This document shows, one piece after another, positions 28,043-37,627 of a stretch of 64,000 nucleotides of DNA. The number at the start of each line of letters is the position of its first letter. Position 1 is the first letter of the stretch. The notes under the pieces are model-generated. The model was given only the letters and a program-made list of their open reading frames with translations, searched no databases and had not been told where the DNA came from. The DNA comes from JAGTVG01 sp942491935 (GTDB lineage: Bacteria; Bacteroidota; Bacteroidia; Cytophagales; Cyclobacteriaceae). The DNA lies in assembly GCA_942491935.1 (NCBI GenBank), contig CALOCZ010000001.1, forward strand, positions 1 through 64,000, in the 5' to 3' direction. The position numbers and the translations under genes were made by a program.

Positions 28043-28942
28043 ATGCGAGCATATTTGATCTTTTGCCTTTCTATAACGTTTTTCTCACTCTTTATTGTCA
28101 GCAGCAATACTGTGGGTCAACCACACATTGAAGACAATATTACCTATGCCGAAATGGGAGGAGAAAAGCTCAAGCTCGATCTAGCCTTTCCAACTTCAGA
28201 TGACGGCCCGTTCCCACTTAGAATTTGCCTCCACGGTGGAGGTTGGAGTGCGGGACATCGAGATGATGTCCGGTGGCTACTACCCCTGCTTACTCAGCGT
28301 GGCTATATTGCTGCAACCGTCAGCTATCGTTTCGCACCAAAACATCCGATGCCGGCACAGATATACGATGTAAAGGCTGCGGTGTGTTTCTTGAGAGCGA
28401 ATGCTGTGAGATATAACATAGACGTGGATCGAGTGGGCGCAATTGGCTTTTCAGCAGGGGGACATTTAGCCATGATGCTTGCACTAACTGATCCTTCCGA
28501 TAGTCTCGAAGGCTATATGTGGAGCCAATCGAGCAAGATCCAGGCAGCGGTTAACTTTGTTGGCACTGGCGACTTTACGAGTCCATCCCCTCCCCTAAGC
28601 CAGGAAGCCGAAAAGATTGTCCAAGAATACTACTATACTACCTATGATGAGCTGAGGAAAGGCATCTTCGGTACGCTTGACTCTAACGCTCCCATCTACA
28701 CCTTGACATCACCTATTGCGTACATCGATAAAAACGACCCTCCGATTTTAAGTTTGCACGGAACAGAGGACGAGTTTGTCTCACTTGAAAAAGTGCGACA
28801 TTTCGACCAGGTGATGAAAAATATTGGCGCGGTACATGAGATGGTTCTATACAAAGGAGAGGGTCACCATTTCTCTCCACAAATAATGCAAATAGCTATT
28901 GATAAAGCTTTCAGCTTTCTTGATGATAATCTAAAAAAATAA
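28043..28942 (+). CDS. Secreted alpha/beta hydrolase (BD-FAE/esterase type)
   Basis: 299 residues with a Sec signal peptide ending near SNTVGQ. The oxyanion-hole motif H64-GGGW68 and the nucleophile elbow GFS137AGG are intact, followed by the acid region LSLHGTEDEFV and the catalytic histidine in KGEGHHFSP. Members are carboxylesterases, including acetyl-xylan and feruloyl esterases. It lies between two mnmE remnants. Its G+C is visibly higher than its neighbours: bases 28201-28260 have 35 G/C of 60 against 17 of 60 in 26761-26820, consistent with acquisition from another genome. Confidence 0.9.
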   Translation: MRAYLIFCLSITFFSLFIVSSNTVGQPHIEDNITYAEMGGEKLKLDLAFPTSDDGPFPLRICLHGGGWSAGHRDDVRWLLPLLTQRGYIAATVSYRFAPKHPMPAQIYDVKAAVCFLRANAVRYNIDVDRVGAIGFSAGGHLAMMLALTDPSDSLEGYMWSQSSKIQAAVNFVGTGDFTSPSPPLSQEAEKIVQEYYYTTYDELRKGIFGTLDSNAPIYTLTSPIAYIDKNDPPILSLHGTEDEFVSLEKVRHFDQVMKNIGAVHEMVLYKGEGHHFSPQIMQIAIDKAFSFLDDNLKK

Positions 28943-29078
28943 GATTTCTGAATTCCAAATCCAGCCTGAACGGAGTCAATAACATGGAGGAATATCCAAA
29001 CGGAATAATAAAGAAAAAAAATTACGTCGTGATAGTATTATGAAAACATCTACTACCCTGAATAAAAATAGTATAAGA

Positions 29079-29216
29079 ATGGATCATGAATTATCAAACG
29101 ACCTGTTGGCCATGGACATCCGTCAGGCCCTCCACTACCTCGGCGAGATCACTGGCGAGATTACCACTGATGATTTATTGGGTAATATCTTTTCGAAGTT
29201 GTGTATAGGAATGTAA
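29079..29216 (+). pseudogene. mnmE: mnmE (trmE) remnant B: C-terminal 45 codons only
   Basis: From the ATG at 29079 an open frame reads DHELSNDLLAMDIRQALHY and LGEITGEITTDDLLGNIFSK, ending LCIGM and TAA (29214-29216). This is the extreme C-terminus of MnmE, where the last residues are normally FCIGK and the Cys is catalytically important. The last 93 bases align without gaps to remnant A's last 93 bases (27809-27901) but differ at roughly 20 positions, so the two are divergent homologues, not a fresh duplication. Nothing N-terminal is present. Confidence 0.88.
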
Positions 29217-29389
29217 ACTATTTTGGTCTGGAATATGAGATTTTTTGGATCGAAAGAATTGTTATCCCCAAATTCAGATAAATTATTTTCATTTTATGAT
29301 TCCTCAAATTACTTTTATACATTCGATCTTATTTAAATGCTGTTTCATTCTAATCCAAAATTCAGCCTTATAATTAATCTCCTAAAATC

Positions 29390-30337
29390 ATGAATGCTAA
29401 ATTTTCCCTTATCGTTTTCTTAGGTTTTATATCATTAAATCTGTCTTCTCAGGAAAAACAGAAGATAATCTTTGATTGTGATCTGGGGGGCGACATTGAT
29501 GATGCTTTTGCAGTGGCTTTAATTCTTGCCAGCCCGGAATTTGAGGTATTGGGATTTGTGATGGACCAGGGGGATACACCAAAACGGGCACAGGTCGCAT
29601 GTAAAATGTTATATGAAACAGGTATGGAAGATATTCCAGTCATTGTCGGAAGAAAAACAAATGATTATTTTACTTCTCAATTTCACTGGGCAGAAGGATT
29701 TAAAACCGTAAAGCCCGTTAATAAAGATGCTACGGATTTTATCATTGAAAATCTACGTAAGTACCCTGATGAGATCATTCTATTCACGGTAGGTCCTGTT
29801 CCGAATATCATGGATGTATTGAAAAAAGATCCTGATGCCCTGAAGCTTGCAAAGCACGTATATTCCATGTTCGGTTCGTATTACATGGGATACGATACAG
29901 GTCCAATCCCAAGTGCAGAATGGAATGTCAGGGGTGATGAAGAAGCCGCAAGAATGCTTGTAAACAGTGGTGCAGATATCACTTATGCCGGTCTTGACGT
30001 AACAACCTATGTGAAACTGAATGAGGCATATAGAACTAAATTGATAATGCGACAATCCCCATTGACAAATGCCCTGAGTGCCTTGTATACCCTATGGAGA
30101 TATGAGTCCTATGCCCACCCGGATCCCGTGCTGCACGATGTAGTAGCTGTGGGTATGCTATTATGGCCAGAGTTATATACAACGCGAAAGGCTTACATAA
30201 AAGTAATTGAGGGGGGATATACTGTTATCGATGAAAGTAAAGAGCCTAATGGTGAGATCGGCATGTCCATACAAAAGGAAGAATTTCTCAGTCGTGTTAT
30301 GGAAAGACTACTGACACAAAATTTAAGCAGAGAATAA
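29390..30337 (+). CDS. Nucleoside hydrolase (inosine-uridine preferring family), secreted
   Basis: 315 residues; a signal peptide ends near LNLSSQ. The N-terminal calcium-site motif reads FDCDLGGDIDDAFAVALIL, corresponding to the DxDxxxDD aspartate cluster of nucleoside hydrolases, followed by LILASPEFEVLGFV. It would split ribonucleosides into base and ribose outside the cytoplasm, or act on a related N- or O-glycoside; exported members in Bacteroidota often lie in polysaccharide loci. It is a stand-alone gene between the mnmE remnants and the PHP gene. Confidence 0.88.
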   Translation: MNAKFSLIVFLGFISLNLSSQEKQKIIFDCDLGGDIDDAFAVALILASPEFEVLGFVMDQGDTPKRAQVACKMLYETGMEDIPVIVGRKTNDYFTSQFHWAEGFKTVKPVNKDATDFIIENLRKYPDEIILFTVGPVPNIMDVLKKDPDALKLAKHVYSMFGSYYMGYDTGPIPSAEWNVRGDEEAARMLVNSGADITYAGLDVTTYVKLNEAYRTKLIMRQSPLTNALSALYTLWRYESYAHPDPVLHDVVAVGMLLWPELYTTRKAYIKVIEGGYTVIDESKEPNGEIGMSIQKEEFLSRVMERLLTQNLSRE

Positions 30338-30471
30338 ATTTCAACTGATATTAATTATGCTGTGAAATAAAAATAACATTATATTTTATAATAGCTTTCC
30401 ATTACTTTTAGAAATTCCGCAGAGTAATTATTAACATTGATAATAGAGAATGGATATTTGAACGAATTAAT

Positions 30472-30489
30472 CGATATTTGGAAATATCG
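30472..30489. promoter_or_regulatory. 18-bp palindrome (8-2-8), candidate operator
   Basis: CGATATTT-GG-AAATATCG is a perfect dyad in the 295-base gap before the PHP gene (start 30633). It has the same 8-2-8 geometry as the palindrome at 3751 but a different sequence. It lacks a T-tract, so a protein-binding site is likelier than a terminator. Confidence 0.4.
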
Positions 30490-30632
30490 GATAAATAAGG
30501 CTATCGCTTTCTTAATTTTCAGCTTTAATATTAAGAATAAATCCAATATTAAAACTTAATTATCAAAAGGATCTGATTCAGAATTGCTAGATATTTAAAA
30601 CCTATAATTTTATTATTATTAAATCTATATAA

Positions 30633-31836
30633 ATGAGTTACCTAAAATCAACCATCCTGATATCACTATTGATAATTTCCGGTTGTGCTGACCATAAACC
30701 AGCTCCGGAAAAACAATGGTTTAAAGGAAATCTTCACACCCATTCGTATTGGAGTGACGGTGATGAATTTCCCGAAGTAATTATGGATTGGTATAAATCG
30801 AATGGTTACCAGTTTATTGCATTATCCGATCATAATATCCTTGCAGAAGGTGATAAATGGGTAGCGATCTCACAAGATTCAATATATCAGAATGCATTTG
30901 AAAACTATCTTGAAGAATATGGATCTGATTGGGTTAATTACAAAATGGATTCATTAAACCAGATAAATGTAAAACTAAAGACATTAGGGGAATACAGGGG
31001 GCGTTTTGAAGAGAATGGGAAGTTCATGATTATTCAATCCGAGGAGGTGTCTGATCAATTTGACAACAAGCCTTTACACATGAATGTTACAAATATTCAG
31101 AAAAAAATAAATCCTCAGGGGGGTAATAGTGTTGTTGAAGTTCTTCAAAATAATATCGATGCAGCAATAAAGCAAAGAGATGAATTGAATACACCCATGA
31201 TCCCACATATCAACCATCCGAACTTTGGTCATGCTATAAGTCTTGAAGATATGATTGCATTAAGAAATGAAAAGTTTTTCGAGGTGTATAATGGTCACCC
31301 TTCAGTTAATAACTCAGGTGATTCAGCCCATATATCAACTGAGCTGATGTGGGATCTGATCAATATTGCCTATATCGAAAACAATCAGCCTCTAATGTAC
31401 GGACTTGCCACGGATGACTCTCATCATTATCATGTTAAAGGTAGTAAGTGGAGTAATGCAGGTAGGGGCTGGATCATGGTTCATACTGATTCGTTAAAGC
31501 CCAGCCTCACTTATTAAGGCGATGGAGGCAGGTCAGTTTTATGCAAGTACTGGAGTTGAACTCAAAGATCTGATTTTTGATGAAAATAAGCTTTCTATAG
31601 AAGTGGACAGAGAAGCAGGTATTTTTTACAATATCTCTTTCATCGGATGTAAAAAGGGAGAGACTGAACCAGAAATATTTATGTCTGTTGAAGGGGATAA
31701 GGCCAGTTTTGAATTAACTAATGAAATTCTTTATGTAAGATGCAAAATCACTTCATCAAAAAAGCATAGTAATCCCATTGAAGATTTATTGTTTGAAACA
31801 GCATGGACCCAGCCTGTACAACCTAATCAGGAATAA
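30633..31836 (+). pseudogene. PHP-domain metal-dependent hydrolase lipoprotein, frameshifted
   Basis: The first piece (30633-31517) has a lipoprotein signal ending at Cys17 (SGC) and the PHP metal motifs GNLHTHSYWSDG, FIALSDHNI, IPHINHPNF and GLATDDSHHY. It stops after HTDSLKPSLTY; one base over, the frame continues SLIKAMEAGQFYASTGVELK, exactly the segment that follows in PHP proteins of this type, and runs to 31836. A single extra base near 31495-31510 explains the break. The product would be a secreted phosphoesterase-like enzyme of about 400 residues. Only the last quarter is affected. Confidence 0.82.
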
Positions 31837-31891
31837 AAAATTAAAGGAACCACAAAATGAATCAAATAAGTGTTTAATATTTACAACATAT

Positions 31892-31899
31892 TATATTTG
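31892..31899 (+). promoter_or_regulatory. TAnnTTTG element upstream of the Gfo/Idh/MocA gene
   Basis: TATATTTG matches the -7 consensus 60 bases before the ATG at 31960. No good TTTG sits 19 bases upstream, so support is partial. Confidence 0.35.
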
Positions 31900-31959
31900 C
31901 AATGCATTGGAATTTATGTCATCAAGAAAAAGAAACTAATAGCCTAATTTTTTTACATA

Positions 31960-33276
31960 ATGAAGAATACTAAGAAAAACATCAACAGAAGAAAATTTAT
32001 ACAAACATCAGGTGCTATTGCTGCCGGAACTTCAACATTTACGATTATTCCAGCTACGGTTTTGGGAAAAAATGGTGCAGTTGCCGCTAATGATAGAATA
32101 AATCTGGCTTTCATTGGAACAGGGAAGCAAGGCCGTATCCTGTTAAATTTTTTCAGGGGCAGGACAACAGAAACCGTCTTTGTAGCTGCAAGTGATGTGG
32201 ATTCACAAAAACTTGATCGCTTTACTGAATTGGCTAATGAGTCCAATGAATTCAGAGGAACAAAGGTTGATCTATTCACAACAAAGCATTATCGTGAGAT
32301 CCTGGAAAGAAAAGATATAGATGCTGTGGTCATTGCCACTCCTGATCATTGGCATGCACAAGTTGCTGTTGATGCAGCAAAGGCAGGGAAAGATATATAT
32401 TGCGAAAAACCAATGGCCTATACGGTCGCTGAAGGACGTGCCATGGTTCGGTCTGCAAGAAAATACGACCGTGTTTTTCAAACCGGGAATATGCAACGTT
32501 CGAGCTTTAATTTCAGGCAAGCTTGTGAACTTGTATTGAATGGATATGTCGGAGAGTTACAAACCATAAATGCAGGGCTCGGAGGCCCCGTGGTTGCATG
32601 TGATTTGCCTTCCATGGAAGCCCCTGAAAATCTTGATTGGAATCTTTGGGTTGGCCCATCACCTTATCGGGCTTTCAATCCTGAGCTTTCACCACCAGTT
32701 GAAATGGATATTTATCCAAATTGGCGTCTTTATCGGGATTTTGGTGGTGGTATGATAACTGACTGGGGCGCCCATATGTTTGATATTGGACAATGGGGTA
32801 ATGGAATGGATCATTCCGGACCTATTGAATATATTCCGCCAAAGCAAGGAGGGACTCATGGTTTGAAAATGATATATGACAATGGGGTAGTAATGAACCA
32901 CGTTGAGCTACCTGGAGGTGCAGGCGTTGAATTTATCGGGTCTGAAGGAAAAATAGAAGTTAGTCGTGGTTATCTGCGAACATTCCCAAATGAAGACCTG
33001 GCACAATATGAGTTTAAAGAAACTGAAAAACGTTTATACTTCAGCGATAATCATTATCAGGACTGGATTGATGCTATTAAAAACCATACCAGGCCAATAT
33101 CGGATGTTGAAATCGGGCACCGCACAAGCTCTGTTTGTAATATTGCCAACATTGCTTATGAACTGGAAAGGCCATTAAAATGGGATCCGAAAAAGGAAAA
33201 ATTCCATGGTGATGACTTTGCCAATATGATGCTTACACGTCCATATCGGGGAATATGGGACTTTACCGATTTTTAG
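31960..33276 (+). CDS. Gfo/Idh/MocA-family oxidoreductase, Tat-exported
   Basis: 438 residues. A twin-arginine leader (NRRKFIQTSGAIAAGTSTF) is followed by a Rossmann domain beginning INLAFIGTGKQGRILLNFF (GxGxxG), then AVVIATPDHWHAQVAVDAAKAG and the family motif CEKPMAYTVAEG containing the catalytic EKP lysine. The C-terminal half is the alpha/beta GFO domain (WRLYRDFGGGMITDWGAHMFD). These NAD(P)-dependent enzymes oxidise sugars or split glycosidic bonds by a redox mechanism; exported members carry a tightly held cofactor. A paralogue with 499 residues lies at 46274. Confidence 0.92.
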   Translation: MKNTKKNINRRKFIQTSGAIAAGTSTFTIIPATVLGKNGAVAANDRINLAFIGTGKQGRILLNFFRGRTTETVFVAASDVDSQKLDRFTELANESNEFRGTKVDLFTTKHYREILERKDIDAVVIATPDHWHAQVAVDAAKAGKDIYCEKPMAYTVAEGRAMVRSARKYDRVFQTGNMQRSSFNFRQACELVLNGYVGELQTINAGLGGPVVACDLPSMEAPENLDWNLWVGPSPYRAFNPELSPPVEMDIYPNWRLYRDFGGGMITDWGAHMFDIGQWGNGMDHSGPIEYIPPKQGGTHGLKMIYDNGVVMNHVELPGGAGVEFIGSEGKIEVSRGYLRTFPNEDLAQYEFKETEKRLYFSDNHYQDWIDAIKNHTRPISDVEIGHRTSSVCNIANIAYELERPLKWDPKKEKFHGDDFANMMLTRPYRGIWDFTDF

Positions 33277-33391
33277 GGATTATCCTTTGGTTTGATATCT
33301 GCCTAGTGGATCCTTTCTATTAAGAAATATATTGATTGTAAACAAAGATTGCTTTTCTGCTGGATTCTTTTACCTAATTTTCAATATTCCA

Positions 33392-33880
33392 TTAATTAAT
33401 GGTCAGGTTCAGTTCCGGGAATTTAGTATCCTGAAAACCCATTTTTCTGTAAATTCCTATTCCATCATTTGTGGAGTGAAGATGAACCAATTCCAAATTC
33501 AGATCTTTCGCTTCATTGATAATCTTTTCCATCAATACAGATGCTATCCCCTTTTTTCGAAATTTTTTTTCAGTATACATATTTAAAATGTATCCCCTCA
33601 GGCCCTTCTTTCCAAGTCCTGAATATGTTGGAGGGGCATGCCATATGACCAGGGTGCTTGTACTAATTATTTTATTTTCATATTCTGCGATCCAGGCAAT
33701 ATTCGATTGATCACTCAATGAAGCCTTGAAATATTCTGTAAGTTCCTTCTTTAACTGAATGCTATCCTGACTTTCTTTTATGCTGAACACCTCGTTTATG
33801 AATATTACCCTGAGTTCTGCAAGGTTTTCAACATCATGAAGCGTTGCCTTTCTGTACGTTATTTTTGATGTATTAATCAT
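33392..33880 (-). CDS. GNAT-family N-acetyltransferase
   Basis: 162 residues. The start YRKATLHDVENLAELRVIFINEV and the acetyl-CoA loop MYTEKKFRKKGIASVLMEKIINEAK (R/Q-x-x-G-x-A pattern: RKKGIA) define a GNAT acetyltransferase, followed by LVHLHSTNDGIGIYRKMGF, the usual last strand-helix. The substrate is unknown. It is tail-to-tail with the oxidoreductase gene. Confidence 0.9.
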   Translation of the reverse strand: MINTSKITYRKATLHDVENLAELRVIFINEVFSIKESQDSIQLKKELTEYFKASLSDQSNIAWIAEYENKIISTSTLVIWHAPPTYSGLGKKGLRGYILNMYTEKKFRKKGIASVLMEKIINEAKDLNLELVHLHSTNDGIGIYRKMGFQDTKFPELNLTIN

Positions 33881-33978
33881 ATTAAAAAATTATGCCATAC
33901 TAAATTACTTTTTTGCAATTGAATTTTACTTAAAGAGTTATCAGTATATTATAAGTTTTTAAGATGGTAATTGAATCT

Positions 33979-34928
33979 TTATTCCCAACTTAACCGGTCA
34001 ATACTTATCCCACGGTTTGGCCACTCAACACTTGAAATGAACCATTGGTCTTCGTGTTGAAAAATTTCAGGAGCATGGGCATTTAATGTGGCGATTGGTT
34101 CCCGGTTTAGGAAAGTCATTGATCTTTTCGGAACAATAAACATATGTTTTGCTGAAGTATGCGCCCTGGGATATTTTTATCCCATATTCCGTCCCAGGAA
34201 CAGACAAAGAGATAGAATGATTTATCTTTAATGACAATGCTAGGTGACTCAGGATCAAAATCAGAAGATTCATAAATAACTGTTGGTTCCGACCAATTGT
34301 ATAGGTCAATGGATGTGCGCATTGCCACTTTCCTTTCTGTGCAATAAATCATATGATATTTATTATTGCTGAAAATCAAACTCGGATCGCGAGCCCCTTT
34401 TTCTTCTGAAAACAGGATTCCTTTTAAGTCCCAATTGAGCAGATATTTTGAAACGGCCAGCCGGATTGGGCTTGGACCATAGAACATATAATACAATCCT
34501 TCTTTCCGAATGACGAATGGAGCCTGGTTTTCTAATTTTTCTCCGGGTCTATCGTCAGGTGGTAAAACTTTTGGCAGATCTATAAATCCCTGATCTGACA
34601 ATAATCCCTTTTCTGAGGCTTTAGCGTGAAACGATAAAAATTCACCTTCATGAACATTTTCAGTGGTCGTAACCGGATGTGTAATCCCAAAAATATGCCA
34701 TATGTCCTCGGCATCTTTTACAAAAGTATGGTCATTAGGCACCCAGTCATCGTAATATTTCCCGGCTTCTAATTGGGTGGTTGAAGGACCGGGGAAAATA
34801 TCTCCCTGGGGTTTGTAAATCCAAATAAAATTATTTTCCTGAACTGGAACTTGTCCTTTATGATTGCCGTATTTACATGCTGTAATAAGAATGATAATAT
34901 TAATTGCAATGATCTTAACATTTTTCAT
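33979..34928 (-). pseudogene. GH43/GH32-like five-bladed propeller lipoprotein, two frameshifts
   Basis: From 34928 the frame gives a lipoprotein signal (LITAC) and a propeller with WVPNDHTFVKDAEDIWHIFG, PFVIRKEGLYYMFYG, KGARDPSLIFSNNKYHMIYC and YLFVCSWDGIWD, typical of GH43/GH32-superfamily proteins. It breaks near 34165 after IPGR; the next frame reads GAYFSKTYVYCSEKINDFP, then a second shift near 34100 gives EPIATLNAHAPEIF and QWFISSVEWPNRGISIDRLS ending at 33979-33981. All three pieces follow the family order. Two single-base insertions explain the breaks. Confidence 0.78.
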
Positions 34929-35209
34929 GACCTGATAATCAAAAATTAGTCTACCTTCTTAGCACTAAAATATTATCGTCTTTCAAATTTTTTTTCAATA
35001 TAGCTCAACAAGGCACAAAAAATTAACAAAAGCCGAATAATCATAAATCATTTGACTTAATATTATATTCTTAGCTCACCCCGAAAACCAGAAATAATAT
35101 GGGGATTTATGTTATTTCTTTCTTCGCAATTGTTGATTGAGATATTTATATTACATTTTTATGCAAAATTGCGATCCACAATTAACTTTAATCCATTATT
35201 AGATAAGAT

Positions 35210-37597
35210 ATGAGATGTTACAAACTATTTTTAAGCATATTTTTTACAACTGTATTTTTCTTCGGTATGAGTTGTAATGATAAAACGGCAAATTATAAAG
35301 ATCCTGAATTGCCCATCGATGAGCGCGTAAAAGATCTATTGAGTCGAATGACCCTGGAAGAAAAAGCCTGGCAAATGGTGAGTGTGAATAATGAAGTGAA
35401 AGACTCTATCGAAATTTCAGTTGATGGGATCATCAATGTTGATAAGGTAAAATCTTTGTTGCCGTACGGAGTCGGACAAATAACAAGGCTTAGTGAGACC
35501 AAAGGAGGGGACAGTCAGACATCCACAAGCGAACGACCTCCTCTAACTGCTTATGAAAATGCTGAACTGGCAAATAAACTACAAAAGTTTTTTGTGGAAG
35601 AAACAAGGCTTGGAATTCCTGCTATCTTTCATGAAGAATGCCTCCATGGGATGGTAGCCAGTCATACGACAAGCACTCCACATCCGATCGCAATGGCTGG
35701 AACATTCAACCCTGAACTGGTAGAAGAAGTTTACTCCATGATTGCCAAGGAAACAAGATTGAGGGGAGGACATCAGGCATTAACACCTGTAGTTGACATC
35801 GCAAGAGATGCCCGTTGGGGCAGAGTGGAAGAGACTTTTGGTGAAGACCCTTACCTTACAGGAATAATGGGAACGGCTGTAATAAAAGGATTCAGGGAGA
35901 TGCCACTTTCAAGAACAAGGATCGAATAGTAGGTACCTTAAAGCATTTTGCGGGCCATGGTCAACCTGAGGGAGGTACCAATACAGCTCCAGCCAATTAT
36001 TCTGAAAGAGATCTTAAGAGAAATTCACTTTTACCCTTTTAAAGAAGCCATTCAAAAAGGAGGCGCTTTGAGTGTGATGACTACATACCATGAGTTGGAT
36101 GGCGTACCGATCAATGCCAATATATGGCTGGTTAGGGATTTGTTAAGAGATGAATGGGGATTTAAGGGATTCGTGGTTTCGGACTATTACTCGATCCGGG
36201 AAATGCACGAAAGGTATGGAATAGGAGCACACCGGGTGGCAGCAAATGGCAAACACGCCGCGGAACTGGCTATAAGAGCAGGTGTGAATATTGAATTACC
36301 AAATCCGGATTGTTATGAATATATTGTTGAATTAGTTAATGAAGGCACTATTCCTGAATCAATGATCGATGAACTTGTGGGAGAGATGCTACGTGTGAAG
36401 TTCCAACTGGGTTTATTTGGAGATCCTTATGTAGATCCTGATAAAGCACAGGCATTCAGCGGTTCGGAAGAAAACAGGGAACTGGCCAAAAAGGGAGCAT
36501 TGCAGGCCATTACCTTATTGGAGAATAAAAACAATGTAGCTCCTCTTGACCTCAGTTCCATCAAAAACATAGCAGTTATAGGTCCCAATGCCGACAGGGT
36601 AAATGCAGGTGGTTATAGTGGTGAACCCAATTATTATTCTACCCTCCTGGATGGTATAAAAGAAAAAGCTGGGGATAAAGCTAATATTCAATATGCTGAA
36701 GGTTGCCGCATAACCATCGGAGGTTCCTGGGTTGAGGATGAAATAACTTTCCCTGATCCCGGAGAAGAAAAACAAAAAATTGCAGAAGCAGTGAAGGTGG
36801 CTCAAGAAGCGGATGTAATTGTGCTGGGAATAGGAGGGAATGAGCAAACCTCTCGTGAAGCATGGAATATGTATCATATGGGCGATCGTGCAGATCTGCA
36901 ATTGGTGGGAATGCAGGATGAACTGATCGATGCATTGCATGCGACAGGAAAGCCTATCATAGCTTTTCTTTTCAATGGCAGGCCATTAGCTTTCAACAAC
37001 CTCATTGAAAAAGCTGACGCGATATTCGAATGCTGGTACATTGGACAGGAGGCAGGATATGCAATTGCAGATGTATTATTTGGGGATTATAATCCTGGTG
37101 GGAAATTACCTATATCTTTCCCTCGTTCAGTCGGACATATTCCCGTGTATTATAACCATAAACCTTCTGCAAGACGTGGATATTTCAATGATGATGTCAC
37201 ACCCCTTTATCCATTCGGGTATGGACTGAGTTATACATCTTTTGAATTAAGTAATCTGAGATTATCAAAGTCAGAGATAAACAAAGATGATAATCTGGAT
37301 GTATTGATCGATATCAAAAATACAGGAAACCGGGACGGTGATGAAGTAATACAGCTTTATATCCGGGATGATCTCAGCACGGTTACAAGGCCTGTAAAGG
37401 AACTCAAAGATTTTGAACGGGTAAATGTAAAGGCCGGAGAAACAAAAACTGTTACTTTATCAATTACGCCTGAAAAACTCGCCTTTTATGACATTAATAT
37501 GGAGTTTCTCGTAGAACCGGGAGAATTTGCAGTGTTGGTAGGTACTTCTTCTGATGACAAAGACCTGCAGGAAATTAAATTCAATGTATTGCCGTAG
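35210..37597 (+). pseudogene. GH3 beta-glucosidase lipoprotein with two compensating indels
   Basis: A family 3 glycosidase: lipoprotein signal (GMSC), VKDLLSRMTLEEKAWQM start, RLGIPAIFHEECLHG, LTPVVDIARDARWGRVEETFGEDPYL, FVVSDYYSI with the nucleophile Asp, a C-terminal domain (ENKNNVAPLDLSSIKNIAVIGPNAD) and a fibronectin III-like tail. Near 35897 the frame slips by minus one (DATFKNKDRIVGTLKHFAGH follows in the other frame) and near 36012 it slips back. The total length is an exact multiple of three (796 codons). Only some 38 residues around the KHFAGHG substrate loop are scrambled, which would still inactivate the enzyme. Confidence 0.85.
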
Positions 37598-37627
37598 CTC
37601 AGGAGAATTAAAACATAAACATGAAAC

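Noticed and set aside
36515..36940. Minus-strand frame of 141 codons
   Set aside because: Antisense to the well-supported GH3 C-terminal domain; the rich Phe/Ser/His composition is typical of shadow frames.
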